Of a DNA stretch of 37,827 nt, positions 8,448 to 16,329 are shown in pieces. The stretch's first letter is position 1; every line of letters starts with the position of its first letter. The DNA lies in the NCBI GenBank assembly GCA_035906235.1, contig JAMIFN010000089.1, positions 1 to 37,827 on the forward strand, given 5' to 3'. The notes beneath the pieces are model-generated. The model searched no databases. It had not been told where the DNA came from and saw only the letters and a program-made list of their open reading frames with translations. This stretch comes from JAMIFN01 sp035906235. Lineage in GTDB: Bacteria > Pseudomonadota > Gammaproteobacteria > Burkholderiales > Burkholderiaceae_C. The position numbers were made by a program, and so were the translations under genes.

Positions 8448-8834
8448 TTACAAATCCAACTGACAGGCATCGCCTATGCCCTGGCGCCACACACGCACGC
8501 GTGACAGGCGGGCAGCAGAATCGGGAGCATGAAAGGCCGCAAACTGTTGGGCGATAAAGCTGCACAGGTTTTCGATGGTGGGCGTACCCAAGTCTGGCAC
8601 CTCGTCCAGCAGGCGGTGGTCCAGCAGCTCGCGCACCTGCGCCACACGCTGACGCACCCAACCCAAATCGACCACCATGCCGGTGTGCGCATCGGGCTGG
8701 CCGCTGAAGAAAACCTCGGCCTCGTAAGTGTGGCCGTGTACGCGCGCGCTGCCCTCGGCCTCGACCTGGCGGCGCAAGGTGTGCGCGGCGTCGAAGAAAA
8801 AGCGTTGGCTGACGGTGTAAACAGGCGTGGACAT
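8448..8834 (-). CDS. queD: QueD-like 6-pyruvoyl/6-carboxytetrahydropterin synthase
   Basis: A 128-residue member of COG0720. Zinc-ligand histidines are visible in FFDAAHTL and VHGHTYEAEV, together with TGMVVDLG, LDHRLLDEV, GTPTIENLCSFIA and the final VWRQGIGDACQLDL. The family converts 7,8-dihydroneopterin triphosphate to 6-carboxy-tetrahydropterin for queuosine and other 7-deazapurines. The residue expected to be the catalytic Cys, just before the HGH zinc motif (EGHKCGRLHGH in E. coli QueD), reads Ser here (EAEGSARVHGH). The protein may therefore be a paralogue with altered chemistry. Start chosen at MSTPVY; the upstream extension lies in a structured repeat. No other queuosine genes are nearby. 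Confidence 0.82.
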   Translation of the reverse strand: MSTPVYTVSQRFFFDAAHTLRRQVEAEGSARVHGHTYEAEVFFSGQPDAHTGMVVDLGWVRQRVAQVRELLDHRLLDEVPDLGTPTIENLCSFIAQQFAAFHAPDSAARLSRVRVWRQGIGDACQLDL

Positions 8835-8860
8835 AAGCGCCGTATTATCGCAGCAGCTAG

Positions 8861-8924
8861 GTGCTAGCGCTTGTTTTAAGGACTGTTTCACGCTATCAGT
8901 TGCCTGAAACAATAGGCTAAGCAC
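8861..8924. repeat. Imperfect long inverted repeat, structured intergenic element
   Basis: GTGCTAGCGCTTGTTT on the left pairs imperfectly with AAACAATAGGCTAAGCAC on the right (arms of about 16-18 bases), with a second 6-bp inverted repeat GTTTCA / TGAAAC inside. It fills most of the gap between the lplT-plsC stop (8941) and the queD start (8834). It could act as an RNA hairpin between the two genes or be a copy of a dispersed repeat. There is no T-run for a classical terminator. Confidence 0.45.
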
Positions 8925-8940
8925 CGCAGAAGAAACGCGT

Positions 8941-10872
8941 TTAAGTTTTTAATAAAAGCTGTACCTGTGCGTAGAGTTGCTCAGGCGTACTGGTTGCTGT
9001 TCTTTGCGCCGCGCCTATATGCACCCCCACGCGTGTCCAGACCCCACGACGCAGCGGGCGCGCCATGGCTGCGCCATCGACGCGGCTGAAATACGAGCCC
9101 CACATATTTTGAATCGCCACGGGCAGCACCGGCGGCTGCAAGCCTTGCGCGGCAGCCTCATCAAACACGCGCATGATGCCGCCTTTAAAGGGCTGCAACT
9201 GGCCATCGCGGGTGATGCCGCCTTCGGGGAAGATGCCCAAAATGTCGCCAGCAGCCAGCACCTCTTGCGCGCGCTGCATGGCAGCTTCGTACAGGGCGGG
9301 GTTCTCTGTTTTGGGTGCGATGGGGATGGCTTTGGCCAGACGGAATACCCAGCCGAGCAGCGGTTTATCAAAAATACGGCTATCCATTAGAAAATAGACA
9401 GGGCGGGGTGCCGCCGACATCAAAAGCACGGCATCGGCAAAGCTGACATGGTTGGCCGCCAAAACCGCTGCGCCATTGAGGGGGATATGCCCAGAGCCGC
9501 GCACCTTAAAGCGATACACCAAATTCGACAGCAGCCAGGCGCTAAAGCGCAGCAGATATTCAGGCACCAGCAAAAAGATATAGCCTGCCACCAGCACATT
9601 CAAAATGCCTGTGATCAGCAGCACTTGCGCCAGGGTGAAACCCGCAGCCGTGAGTGCCGCCACCATGCCGGCGCTGACGATCATAAACAAGGCATTCAAA
9701 ATATTGTTGGCGGCGATGATGCGCGCGCGGTGCGTGGCGGGGCTGCGCAGTTGCACCAGCGCATACATGGGCACGCTGTACAAACCCGCCGACAGCGCCA
9801 GCAGCGCCAAATCCACCAGCACGCGCCAGTGCTGGCTATCTGCCAAAAATGCCGCCACATGCAGGCTGGCCGCGCCTGCAGGTGGGCTCAAGGCGTGCAG
9901 GGCAAAGTACAGATCGATGGCGAATACGCTCATGCCGATAGCGCCTAGCGGCACCAGGCCAATTTCCACATGGCGGTTCGACAGGGTTTCGCACAGCAGC
10001 GCGCCCAAGCCCACACCTACAGAAAAAATCACCAGTAACAAGGCGGTAACTTGGCTATCGCCATGCAGTAGCTCGGCCGATAGCGCGGGCAATTGCGTGG
10101 TGACGGCTGCGCCAAAAAACCACATCCAGCTGATACCTAGCAGCGAACGAAACACCACGGGGCGCTCATAAGCCAGCTTTAAATTGCGCCAGGTCTCAGA
10201 CAAAGGATTCCAGTTGAGCTTCAGCGCCGCATCCCCAGGCTCGGTCATGGGCACAAATTGCGCGCTGATGCGCCCGGCCAGCGCCACGACCACACACACC
10301 AGCGCCGCCCATTGCACGCCAAATTCAATACCTATCAGCAGCGTGCCCGCCATTTGCCCCAGCAAAATCGCCACAAAAGTACCCATCTCTATCATGCCGT
10401 TGCCGCCCACCAATTCGCGTTCGTGCAGCACCTGCGGCAGCAGGGCGTATTTCACCGGGCCAAACAGGGTGGAATGTAAGCCCATCAAAAAGGTGCAAAA
10501 GAGCAAGGCATAGGGCGAATGCTGCACAAAGCCCCAAGCGGCAATCAGGGCGATCACGATTTCTAAATTCTTCACCAGCCGAATGATGCTGGTCTTGTTG
10601 AATTTATCGGTAAGTTGCCCCGCGCTGGCCGAAAACAGCAAAAAGGGCAGCACAAACACGGCATTGACGACACTGCCCACCTGCAGCGGCGTCAGCCAGC
10701 TGCTTTGGATCAGCCCCACCGTGACCATGACGATAAAGGCAAAGCGAAAAATGTTGTCGTTAATCGCGCCCAGCACCTGGGTGATGAAAAACGGGGCAAA
10801 GCGCCTTTGCCGCAGCAGAGCAAATTGGCTGCTGTGCTGCGTGGGTTCGGCTGAAGTCGAAGCTGGCGTCAT
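8941..10872 (-). CDS. Lysophospholipid transporter (LplT-like MFS) fused to PlsC acyltransferase
   Basis: A 643-residue inner-membrane fusion. Residues about 20-445 form an MFS transporter of the LplT type (INDNIFRFAF near 37-46, GQLTDKFNKTSIIR near 85-98, multiple hydrophobic helices). Residues about 455-640 form a glycerophospholipid acyltransferase with catalytic motif NHVSFAD at 474-480 and FPEG at 548-551. It probably flips lysophospholipids inward and re-acylates them, joining the roles of LplT and the acyltransferase part of Aas. The AMP-dependent acyl-ACP synthetase domain found in longer fusions is absent, so an acyl-ACP or acyl-CoA donor must come from elsewhere. The gene diverges from trmL across a 59-base gap that holds a palindrome. 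Confidence 0.9.
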   Translation of the reverse strand: MTPASTSAEPTQHSSQFALLRQRRFAPFFITQVLGAINDNIFRFAFIVMVTVGLIQSSWLTPLQVGSVVNAVFVLPFLLFSASAGQLTDKFNKTSIIRLVKNLEIVIALIAAWGFVQHSPYALLFCTFLMGLHSTLFGPVKYALLPQVLHERELVGGNGMIEMGTFVAILLGQMAGTLLIGIEFGVQWAALVCVVVALAGRISAQFVPMTEPGDAALKLNWNPLSETWRNLKLAYERPVVFRSLLGISWMWFFGAAVTTQLPALSAELLHGDSQVTALLLVIFSVGVGLGALLCETLSNRHVEIGLVPLGAIGMSVFAIDLYFALHALSPPAGAASLHVAAFLADSQHWRVLVDLALLALSAGLYSVPMYALVQLRSPATHRARIIAANNILNALFMIVSAGMVAALTAAGFTLAQVLLITGILNVLVAGYIFLLVPEYLLRFSAWLLSNLVYRFKVRGSGHIPLNGAAVLAANHVSFADAVLLMSAAPRPVYFLMDSRIFDKPLLGWVFRLAKAIPIAPKTENPALYEAAMQRAQEVLAAGDILGIFPEGGITRDGQLQPFKGGIMRVFDEAAAQGLQPPVLPVAIQNMWGSYFSRVDGAAMARPLRRGVWTRVGVHIGAAQRTATSTPEQLYAQVQLLLKT

Positions 10873-10904
10873 GGTGAATGGCTGCTGGTAGATAGGCAGC
10901 TGGC

Positions 10905-10920
10905 AGTGTAGCGCTACACT
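10905..10920. promoter_or_regulatory. 16-bp perfect palindrome between divergent genes
   Basis: AGTGTAGCGCTACACT is a perfect palindrome. Allowing a single bulged T, the arms extend to 11 bp (GGC on the left, GCC on the right). It lies in the 59-base region between the divergent starts of lplT-plsC and trmL, 12 bases from the trmL ATG. It could be an operator or an mRNA hairpin. The AGCGCT core also occurs in other intergenic inverted repeats here (8861-8924, near 22262). Confidence 0.5.
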
Positions 10921-10931
10921 TGCCGCCGCTT

Positions 10932-11408
10932 ATGTTTAACATCGTCCTCGTCCACCCCGAAATTCCGCCCAACACGGGCAATATCATCCGCTTATGCGCC
11001 AATACGGGCTGTCAATTGCATTTGATTGAGCCGCTAGGCTTCAATATGGAAGACAAACAAATGCGCCGCGCTGGGCTGGATTACCACGAATACGCCAGCG
11101 TGCACTGCCACGCCAGTTGGCAGGCGTTTTTGGCTGCGCAGCAACCCCATTTACAACGCCTGTTTGCCTTTACCACCAAGGCGCAAGGCAGCAGTTTTGC
11201 CCCCGCCTACCAGCCTGGGGATTATTTGATGTTTGGCGCCGAAACTGCAGGCCTGCCGCCTGAAATTCGTGCCGGCTTGCCGCCGCAGCAACTCGTGCGC
11301 TTGCCTATGCTGCCCGATCAGCGCAGTTTGAATTTATCCAACAGCGTGGCCATCGCCGTGTACGAAGCCTGGCGCCAAAATGCCTTTGCGGGCGCGCCGA
11401 TTTTTTGA
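10932..11408 (+). CDS. trmL: tRNA (cytidine/uridine-34-2'-O)-methyltransferase
   Basis: A 158-residue SPOUT methyltransferase, the normal length for TrmL. Recognisable pieces are the start MFNIVLVHPEIPPNTGNIIR, the middle LMFGAETAGLP and the C-terminal knot LPMLPDQRSLNLSNSVAIAVYEAWRQ (residues about 121-147), which binds S-adenosylmethionine. It methylates the wobble-base ribose of tRNA-Leu isoacceptors. The ATG at 10932 is preferred over a TTG four codons upstream because it matches the family start. The stop codon is 12 bases from the ATG of the nitroreductase, so the two genes are probably co-transcribed. Confidence 0.94.
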   Translation: MFNIVLVHPEIPPNTGNIIRLCANTGCQLHLIEPLGFNMEDKQMRRAGLDYHEYASVHCHASWQAFLAAQQPHLQRLFAFTTKAQGSSFAPAYQPGDYLMFGAETAGLPPEIRAGLPPQQLVRLPMLPDQRSLNLSNSVAIAVYEAWRQNAFAGAPIF

Positions 11409-11419
11409 AAGTCTGGGCT

Positions 11420-12073
11420 ATGGATCTCAGTCGCATCGCGCAAACCCGCCACAGCTGCAAAGCTTTTGAGCCTCATCGCGAACTTAGCGCCGAGCAGTTG
11501 CAGCAACTGCAAGAGCTGCTGCGCTGGGCGCCGTCTTCCATCAATTCGCAGCCTTGGCATTTTTATCTGGCCAGCAGTGCGAGCGGAAAAACCAAAATCG
11601 CGCAAGGTATGGCCGGTGATGCCTATGCTTACAACGCAAAAAAAATACAAGACGCATCTTTGGCTGTGCTGTTTTGCGCAAAAACCGAAATCACAGATGC
11701 ACATCTAGAAACTGTACTGGCACAAGAAACCACTGATGGCCGTTTTGCCGATAGCCAATCTCATGCTAAGCGTTTGGCTGCCTGTCGCTTTTTTACCAAC
11801 TGGCACCGTAGCATGGGCGACCAAGCGCATTGGCTGGCGCATCAGATCTATATACCGCTGGGGCAATTGCTCTTAGGTGCTGCGGCCATGGGACTGGACG
11901 CCTGCCCAATTGAGGGTTTTGACCCTGCCGTTATGGACGAAGTCTTTGATTTACCCGCACAAGGCCTGCACAGCGTGGTCGCTGCTGCTGTGGGCTGGCG
12001 CAGTGCCGATGATTTCAACGCCAGCCTGCCCAAATCGCGCTTGGCACCTAAGCATCTGCTCACTTGGCTTTAA
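11420..12073 (+). CDS. nfsB: NfsB-type oxygen-insensitive NAD(P)H nitroreductase
   Basis: A 217-residue flavoprotein, the same length as E. coli NfsB, with matching segments along its length: RHSCKAFEPHRELSAEQ, LLRWAPSSINSQPWHFYLA (FMN binding, about residues 36-54), FCAKTEITDAHLE, LGAAAMGLDACPIEGFD and the ending DFNASLPKSRL. It should reduce nitroaromatics, quinones or dihydropteridines at the expense of NAD(P)H, using bound FMN. The start ATG at 11420 matches the E. coli N-terminus; a TTG five codons upstream is possible. It directly follows trmL. The stop codon sits in the motif TAAATACCCCT, shared with three other gene ends in this window. Confidence 0.92.
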   Translation: MDLSRIAQTRHSCKAFEPHRELSAEQLQQLQELLRWAPSSINSQPWHFYLASSASGKTKIAQGMAGDAYAYNAKKIQDASLAVLFCAKTEITDAHLETVLAQETTDGRFADSQSHAKRLAACRFFTNWHRSMGDQAHWLAHQIYIPLGQLLLGAAAMGLDACPIEGFDPAVMDEVFDLPAQGLHSVVAAAVGWRSADDFNASLPKSRLAPKHLLTWL

Positions 12074-12190
12074 ATACCCCTGTCTACCCTGCCCTGCCCA
12101 GCCATAGTCCCAAGTAAACCCAGCCAAGGCCAAAATCTAGCCTGACTGACCCTCACATCAAGGTTTTTATGGATTTTTTGGCAGTTTAGT

Positions 12191-12215
12191 CCAGAAAACC
12201 TGCCTGGATTGCTAT
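12191..12215 (-). repeat. Dispersed 3'-end element, copy 2
   Basis: On the minus strand it reads ATAGCAATCCAGGCAGGTTTT followed by CTGG when split at the T-run; it overlaps the TAG stop of the DUF3108 gene, which supplies its first bases. Same orientation as that gene. The rest of 12074-12190, between two convergent genes, holds no gene and no evident terminator. Confidence 0.6.
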
Positions 12216-13600
12216 GGTTTTTTATTGGCTTGTTCCATGGTATCTACCAGCAAATCCAAATACACCCCTTGCTCATTGCGCATGCGAATCTTCACGGGCA
12301 GGTATTGCAAACTAGGCGCAATCCAGATTTCGCCATAAATGGCGTCCTTTTTCAGCCCAGGAATAGGGCGGGGGGTGAGGTGCCAGGTGTTGACGCTGCC
12401 AAATTTGGGCAAATCCATGGGTTCTGGGCCGCTGACATCGTAGATGTATTGGTACAAGCCCTCAGGCCGCCCCAGCCAATAAGTGACCGTGCTGCCGGGT
12501 GCCAAGATAGCGCGTCCTGTGGCAAAACGCCAAGACAACTCAACAAACTGACTGGCAGAATCTTGAAAACTGCCGGCGCCTATGCCCCCAGGCAGGCCTG
12601 TACGCGGAATGCGTTTGCCGCTGCCTATGGTGATGGCATCCTCGGCAAAATGTGCACTGCGCAGACTGCCAGCCACATTTTCTTCAAACACTCTGGGGAT
12701 CAAGCCTTGTTCGGTGACTTCCCCTTGGCTTGTCATGGTAAAGCCCCCGAGGCCAAAGCTGACGGCCACCCGTGCCTGGTATTTGCCTTGTTCGCGTTGC
12801 CAAGTCACGGAACCACTGCCCGTGACTTTGCCCCGGTAATAGCCTGAAATTTTGACATTGATGCGAGTATCGTCGGGCCAGTCTTGGTATACATCACTGC
12901 TGCCTGGGCTATTTAGCCCTCCATTCGCAGCACTGGCGGCCGTGCCGCCGCTAGGACGCGCTTCGGGGCTTGGGCTTGCTACTGCAGTGACACTCTCGGC
13001 GGGGGCAGAGGCGGGGCGCTCAGCCATTTGAACAACTGTAGGCGCCAGGCTAGGGCTAGACTGAATTTCTGGGCTGGGCTGGCGACTCGGACTGCTATCG
13101 GGGAAGGGTTCTATTTCCTCCGCTCTCTCAGGGTCAGGGGCGATATCGTTCGCCCCCAAAGCCGAGAACAAAGGCTTATGCGCTACAGGCACAGCAGGAA
13201 TGATGACTTTTGGTGTGGTGGGCTTTTGCGGTTCGGGTTTGGTTTTTTGCGCTGGATTTGGCCTTGCCTGCGCGGGATCAATTAGCGCAGAGGAGACAGG
13301 CGTGACTAGGGGAGAGATCCTAGGCAAAGGTCGTGTGGCCATGGAGTCTGTATTGCTGACAGGCGCCCGCGGTTGAGAGCCTGTAGTTTGCACACCCTGA
13401 CGCGGGCGCGGCAAGGCTGCTGGCTCCCGTTTTTCGATCAGGCGCGCATACATCGGTTCGGTCATGAGCTGAATTTGGCTGCGTGGCTGCCACAAGCCAT
13501 GCGCCCACCACAAACCGGCGGCGTGCAAGAGTAACACCAGCACCACCATGCACATCCCCGTGGCGTGCCAAAAGCCCGTTCGGGTGCCTCGTTTAACCAT
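12212..13600 (-). CDS. DUF3108 domain-containing protein
   Basis: A 462-residue protein anchored by one N-terminal membrane segment (about residues 13-35, ATGMCMVVLVLLLHAAGLWW). Next comes a long Pro/Ser/Ala-rich linker (about 50-240). The C-terminal domain from about residue 245 (DDTRINVKISGYYRGKVTGSG to the end) matches DUF3108, a beta-rich periplasmic domain; WHLTPRPIPGLKKDAIYGEIWIAPSLQYLPVKIRM lies near the end and is typical. It begins 19 bases after the M61 peptidase gene and is probably co-transcribed with it. The family has no assigned function; an envelope role is inferred from the anchor and linker. The stop codon overlaps a dispersed repeat. Confidence 0.85.
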   Translation of the reverse strand: MVKRGTRTGFWHATGMCMVVLVLLLHAAGLWWAHGLWQPRSQIQLMTEPMYARLIEKREPAALPRPRQGVQTTGSQPRAPVSNTDSMATRPLPRISPLVTPVSSALIDPAQARPNPAQKTKPEPQKPTTPKVIIPAVPVAHKPLFSALGANDIAPDPERAEEIEPFPDSSPSRQPSPEIQSSPSLAPTVVQMAERPASAPAESVTAVASPSPEARPSGGTAASAANGGLNSPGSSDVYQDWPDDTRINVKISGYYRGKVTGSGSVTWQREQGKYQARVAVSFGLGGFTMTSQGEVTEQGLIPRVFEENVAGSLRSAHFAEDAITIGSGKRIPRTGLPGGIGAGSFQDSASQFVELSWRFATGRAILAPGSTVTYWLGRPEGLYQYIYDVSGPEPMDLPKFGSVNTWHLTPRPIPGLKKDAIYGEIWIAPSLQYLPVKIRMRNEQGVYLDLLVDTMEQANKKP

Positions 13601-13619
13601 ACGCCACCATCTCCTTCCC

Positions 13620-15452
13620 TTAAGCCTGCGGCCCGAGCCAAGCTTGCGCTTTGAGGGGGTCTTGGACTTGCAACGCGTGCAATGCCCCTTGCGCTGGCAT
13701 CCATGGCATCAGCGACATTTGACTGCGGTGGATATTTTGCTCACGGCTGTACAGCAGGGCGTAAGGTGCGTGCCCAGCCTGCACCTCTGGAGGCAGCAGG
13801 TAGGCCAATTGTTCCAGTTGATAGAGGCGCCAGATCTGCCCCGCTGCTTCCACGCCCAGCCACTCATCGCCTGCGGCCAAGCCAGCGGCTTCGGCGCAGC
13901 TGCCACGCAGCACGCTTTGGATTTTCAGGCTGCGCTGCTGGCTACTGTCGCCATCTTGGACTTTGACCCCCAGTTTTTGCGCCCAAGTCAAAGCCTGTGT
14001 CTGACCCCACACGCCGTGATCGGCCAGCAGTTCTTGCACAGGGAGCGGCTCGCGCCCGTGCACCCAGGCCTGCAACTCTGGCGCAAAGCAGCGTCCGCCT
14101 ACGACCTCTAGGGCGGTGGCAATATCTGCCTCAGCAATGGCTTTAACCTGCCCAGCTTGCGCCTGCCATAAATGGCGCATGACCGCATCTAGCGTGCCCC
14201 GCCCTTCGCGTCTGAGGGTCAAATCGAGGCAGAGTGCGACCAGCGCACCTTTGCTGTAATAACTGACCGTGGCGTTGATCGTGTTTTCGTCTGGGCGGTA
14301 GTACTTGGTCCAGGCATCAAAACTGGCCTGCGCCACGCTTTGTACCTGCGCGCCAGGGTTGCTGGCCAAAGCCTGGATATTTTTGACCAAGAGCCGCAAA
14401 TAGGCGACATCGTCGATCAAGCCCGTGCGACGCAAGAACAAATCGTCGTAATAGCTGGTAAAACCCTCAAAAAACCACAGTAACTCGGTATAGTTTTCGC
14501 GGCTGTAGTCGTAGCGCGTCAGCTCGGCTGGACGCAGGCGTTTGACATTCCAGCTGTGCAAGTATTCGTGGCTAATCAAACCCAACAGGGCGATATAGGC
14601 CGCGCTACGCTCGGTTTGCCCCAGTTGCGGTAAATCTTGGCGCGCACAAATCAGGGCGGTGCTGTTTTCGTGCTCTAAGCCGCCATAGCCGCTCTCGGTG
14701 GCGTGCAGCATAAAAACATATCGCTGAAAAATGGGCTGCGCGCTTGGCCAAAAGGCCTGCTGTGCCTGACAAATCAGGCGGCAATCGTCCAGTAGGCGCT
14801 GCTCATCAAAATTGGCGGGGGCACCAACCATAGTGAATTCGTGCGCAATCCCTGCCTCCTCAAACTGCCCTTGCCAGATATGGCTGGCAAAGACAAAAGG
14901 GGTGTCAGCAAGCTGGTCATAATTGGCAAAAACATAAGTCGAGACCGCACCATTTACATCATTTTTAATAGCTGCCGAGGCAGGATTTATGGCATTTCTC
15001 GCCAATTCCTCTTCTAAAACCAATTGCAGATGATGCGCTGCATCAGTTTGCCCTATCACTTGCAAACACAAACTCGTCGGATTGAAAAAGCCGCGCTGAT
15101 GATCCAGCCACGCCGTGCGCACAGATGGATCAAAAGCATAGACCTCATAGTACACATCCAGCGGCGCGGCAGGGCAGCAGGCCATCTGCCAAGTGTTTTT
15201 ATCCAGCTGCTGCACAGTCACAGCTTGGCCGTTTTGTTCAGCGCGCAGGTTTTGCAGGTGTTTGGCAAATTCGCGCAGCAAGTAGCTACCGGGAATCCAA
15301 GCGGGTAAAGCGACTTGTTGCGCAACTTGTGGACATGCCAAGCGCACATGGACATGGTAGAGATGGGCGGCACTATCGCGAGCATCAATGCGATAGACAA
15401 TGGGTACAGTCACAGCAAAAAAAGTGTTGCTCGGGCTGAGCGCATGCGGCAT
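13620..15452 (-). CDS. M61 family metallopeptidase (glycyl aminopeptidase-like) with PDZ domain
   Basis: A 610-residue protein of peptidase family M61. The zinc motif HEYLH is at 295-299 (SHEYLHSWNVKRLRP is the family signature), with the probable third ligand E329 in FFEGFTSYYDD. A GGLEH substrate-binding segment is at 258-262. The N-terminal beta domain (about 15-190, with ALPAWIPGSYLLREFAKH) and a C-terminal PDZ domain (about 500-590) complete the usual architecture. No signal peptide is obvious, so it may be cytoplasmic. Members remove N-terminal residues from peptides, some with preference for glycine; the substrate here is unknown. It lies between dsbC and the DUF3108 gene on the same strand. 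Confidence 0.92.
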   Translation of the reverse strand: MPHALSPSNTFFAVTVPIVYRIDARDSAAHLYHVHVRLACPQVAQQVALPAWIPGSYLLREFAKHLQNLRAEQNGQAVTVQQLDKNTWQMACCPAAPLDVYYEVYAFDPSVRTAWLDHQRGFFNPTSLCLQVIGQTDAAHHLQLVLEEELARNAINPASAAIKNDVNGAVSTYVFANYDQLADTPFVFASHIWQGQFEEAGIAHEFTMVGAPANFDEQRLLDDCRLICQAQQAFWPSAQPIFQRYVFMLHATESGYGGLEHENSTALICARQDLPQLGQTERSAAYIALLGLISHEYLHSWNVKRLRPAELTRYDYSRENYTELLWFFEGFTSYYDDLFLRRTGLIDDVAYLRLLVKNIQALASNPGAQVQSVAQASFDAWTKYYRPDENTINATVSYYSKGALVALCLDLTLRREGRGTLDAVMRHLWQAQAGQVKAIAEADIATALEVVGGRCFAPELQAWVHGREPLPVQELLADHGVWGQTQALTWAQKLGVKVQDGDSSQQRSLKIQSVLRGSCAEAAGLAAGDEWLGVEAAGQIWRLYQLEQLAYLLPPEVQAGHAPYALLYSREQNIHRSQMSLMPWMPAQGALHALQVQDPLKAQAWLGPQA

Positions 15453-15490
15453 GACTACCCCACGCTTTAACCCTTAGTCCATAGGGGTAT

Positions 15491-16255
15491 TTAGGGCGCT
15501 TTACTGAGCATGGCCTCGATTTTCTGCGCCGGCATGGCTCCAGGTACGCGCGTGCCATCGGTAAAGAAAACTGCCGGAGTGCCATTGATGCGGTACTTTT
15601 GCGCAAAGGCCACATTGCGATCCAGCGCACTGGTATCGCAGCCAGCCGCAGCTTGTGCAGGCGGTTTGTGATCAATCATCCAGGCCTGCCAAGTGGCGCC
15701 TCGGTCTTTGCTGCACCAGATATTTCTCGATTTATCGACAGAGTCTTCACCCAAAATTGGGGTGAGGAAGATGTGAACGGTGACATTGGTGATGGTTTTC
15801 AAATCGCTTTCAAAGCGTTTGCAATAACCGCAATTGGGATCCTCAAACACCGCCATCTTGCGTTTACCATTGCCACGCACGATGGTAAGCGCATCCTTGA
15901 TCGGCAGCAATTTGAAATCCACCTCCGCCAATTTATCCTGACGTTCTTTGGTGAGGTTGCGGTGTGCTTTGACATCCACGATCTCGCCTTGGAACAAATA
16001 ATCAGCACTGGCATCGGTATAGACCACATCACCACCCAGACGCACCTCGTACAAACCAGCCATAGGCGCAGGGCGAACCTCATCAATGGCTGGGAAATTA
16101 TTTAAACGGGCGGGAAGATTCTTACGAATAGTCGCCTCCACCCCTTTCAAGTCTGAAGCGCTGACTGGCACTGGCGTGCGATTGACTTGCTGAGCTATTA
16201 CCGCTGCCGTGACGCCCACAGCCCCCAAAGCCAAAACCAAAGTGCGAATTTTCAT
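15491..16255 (-). CDS. dsbC: DsbC-type periplasmic disulfide isomerase
   Basis: A 254-residue exported protein with an N-terminal signal sequence (LVLALGAVGVTAAVIAQ). The dimerisation domain (about 35-110, with LKGVEATIRKNLPA and GLYEVRLGGDVVYTDASADYLFQG) is followed by a thioredoxin fold with active site CGYC at 142-145 (FEDPNCGYCKRFE) and the cis-Pro region NGTPAVFFTDG. Another Cys pair (IWCSKD and AAGCDTS) matches the structural disulfide of DsbC. It should reshuffle wrong disulfides in secreted proteins; the DsbD reductant is not in the window. The stop codon lies in TAAATACCCCT, and the M61 gene follows after 38 bases. Confidence 0.92.
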   Translation of the reverse strand: MKIRTLVLALGAVGVTAAVIAQQVNRTPVPVSASDLKGVEATIRKNLPARLNNFPAIDEVRPAPMAGLYEVRLGGDVVYTDASADYLFQGEIVDVKAHRNLTKERQDKLAEVDFKLLPIKDALTIVRGNGKRKMAVFEDPNCGYCKRFESDLKTITNVTVHIFLTPILGEDSVDKSRNIWCSKDRGATWQAWMIDHKPPAQAAAGCDTSALDRNVAFAQKYRINGTPAVFFTDGTRVPGAMPAQKIEAMLSKAP

Positions 16256-16329
16256 ATCAAGCCTGCCTAAAAAATCAATGTGCGCGCTATCGTAGCAGCA
16301 CTTATGGATCCCAGCCGCCCTACCCGTAT

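Noticed and set aside
8392..8661. N-terminal extension of the NERD helicase by 90 codons
   Set aside because: The extra residues are the queD gene read in another frame and lack any family similarity; the ATG at 8391 starts the NERD domain properly.
12209..12847. A 212-codon plus-strand frame opposite the DUF3108 gene
   Set aside because: No domain or start signal; the minus strand encodes a complete DUF3108 domain.
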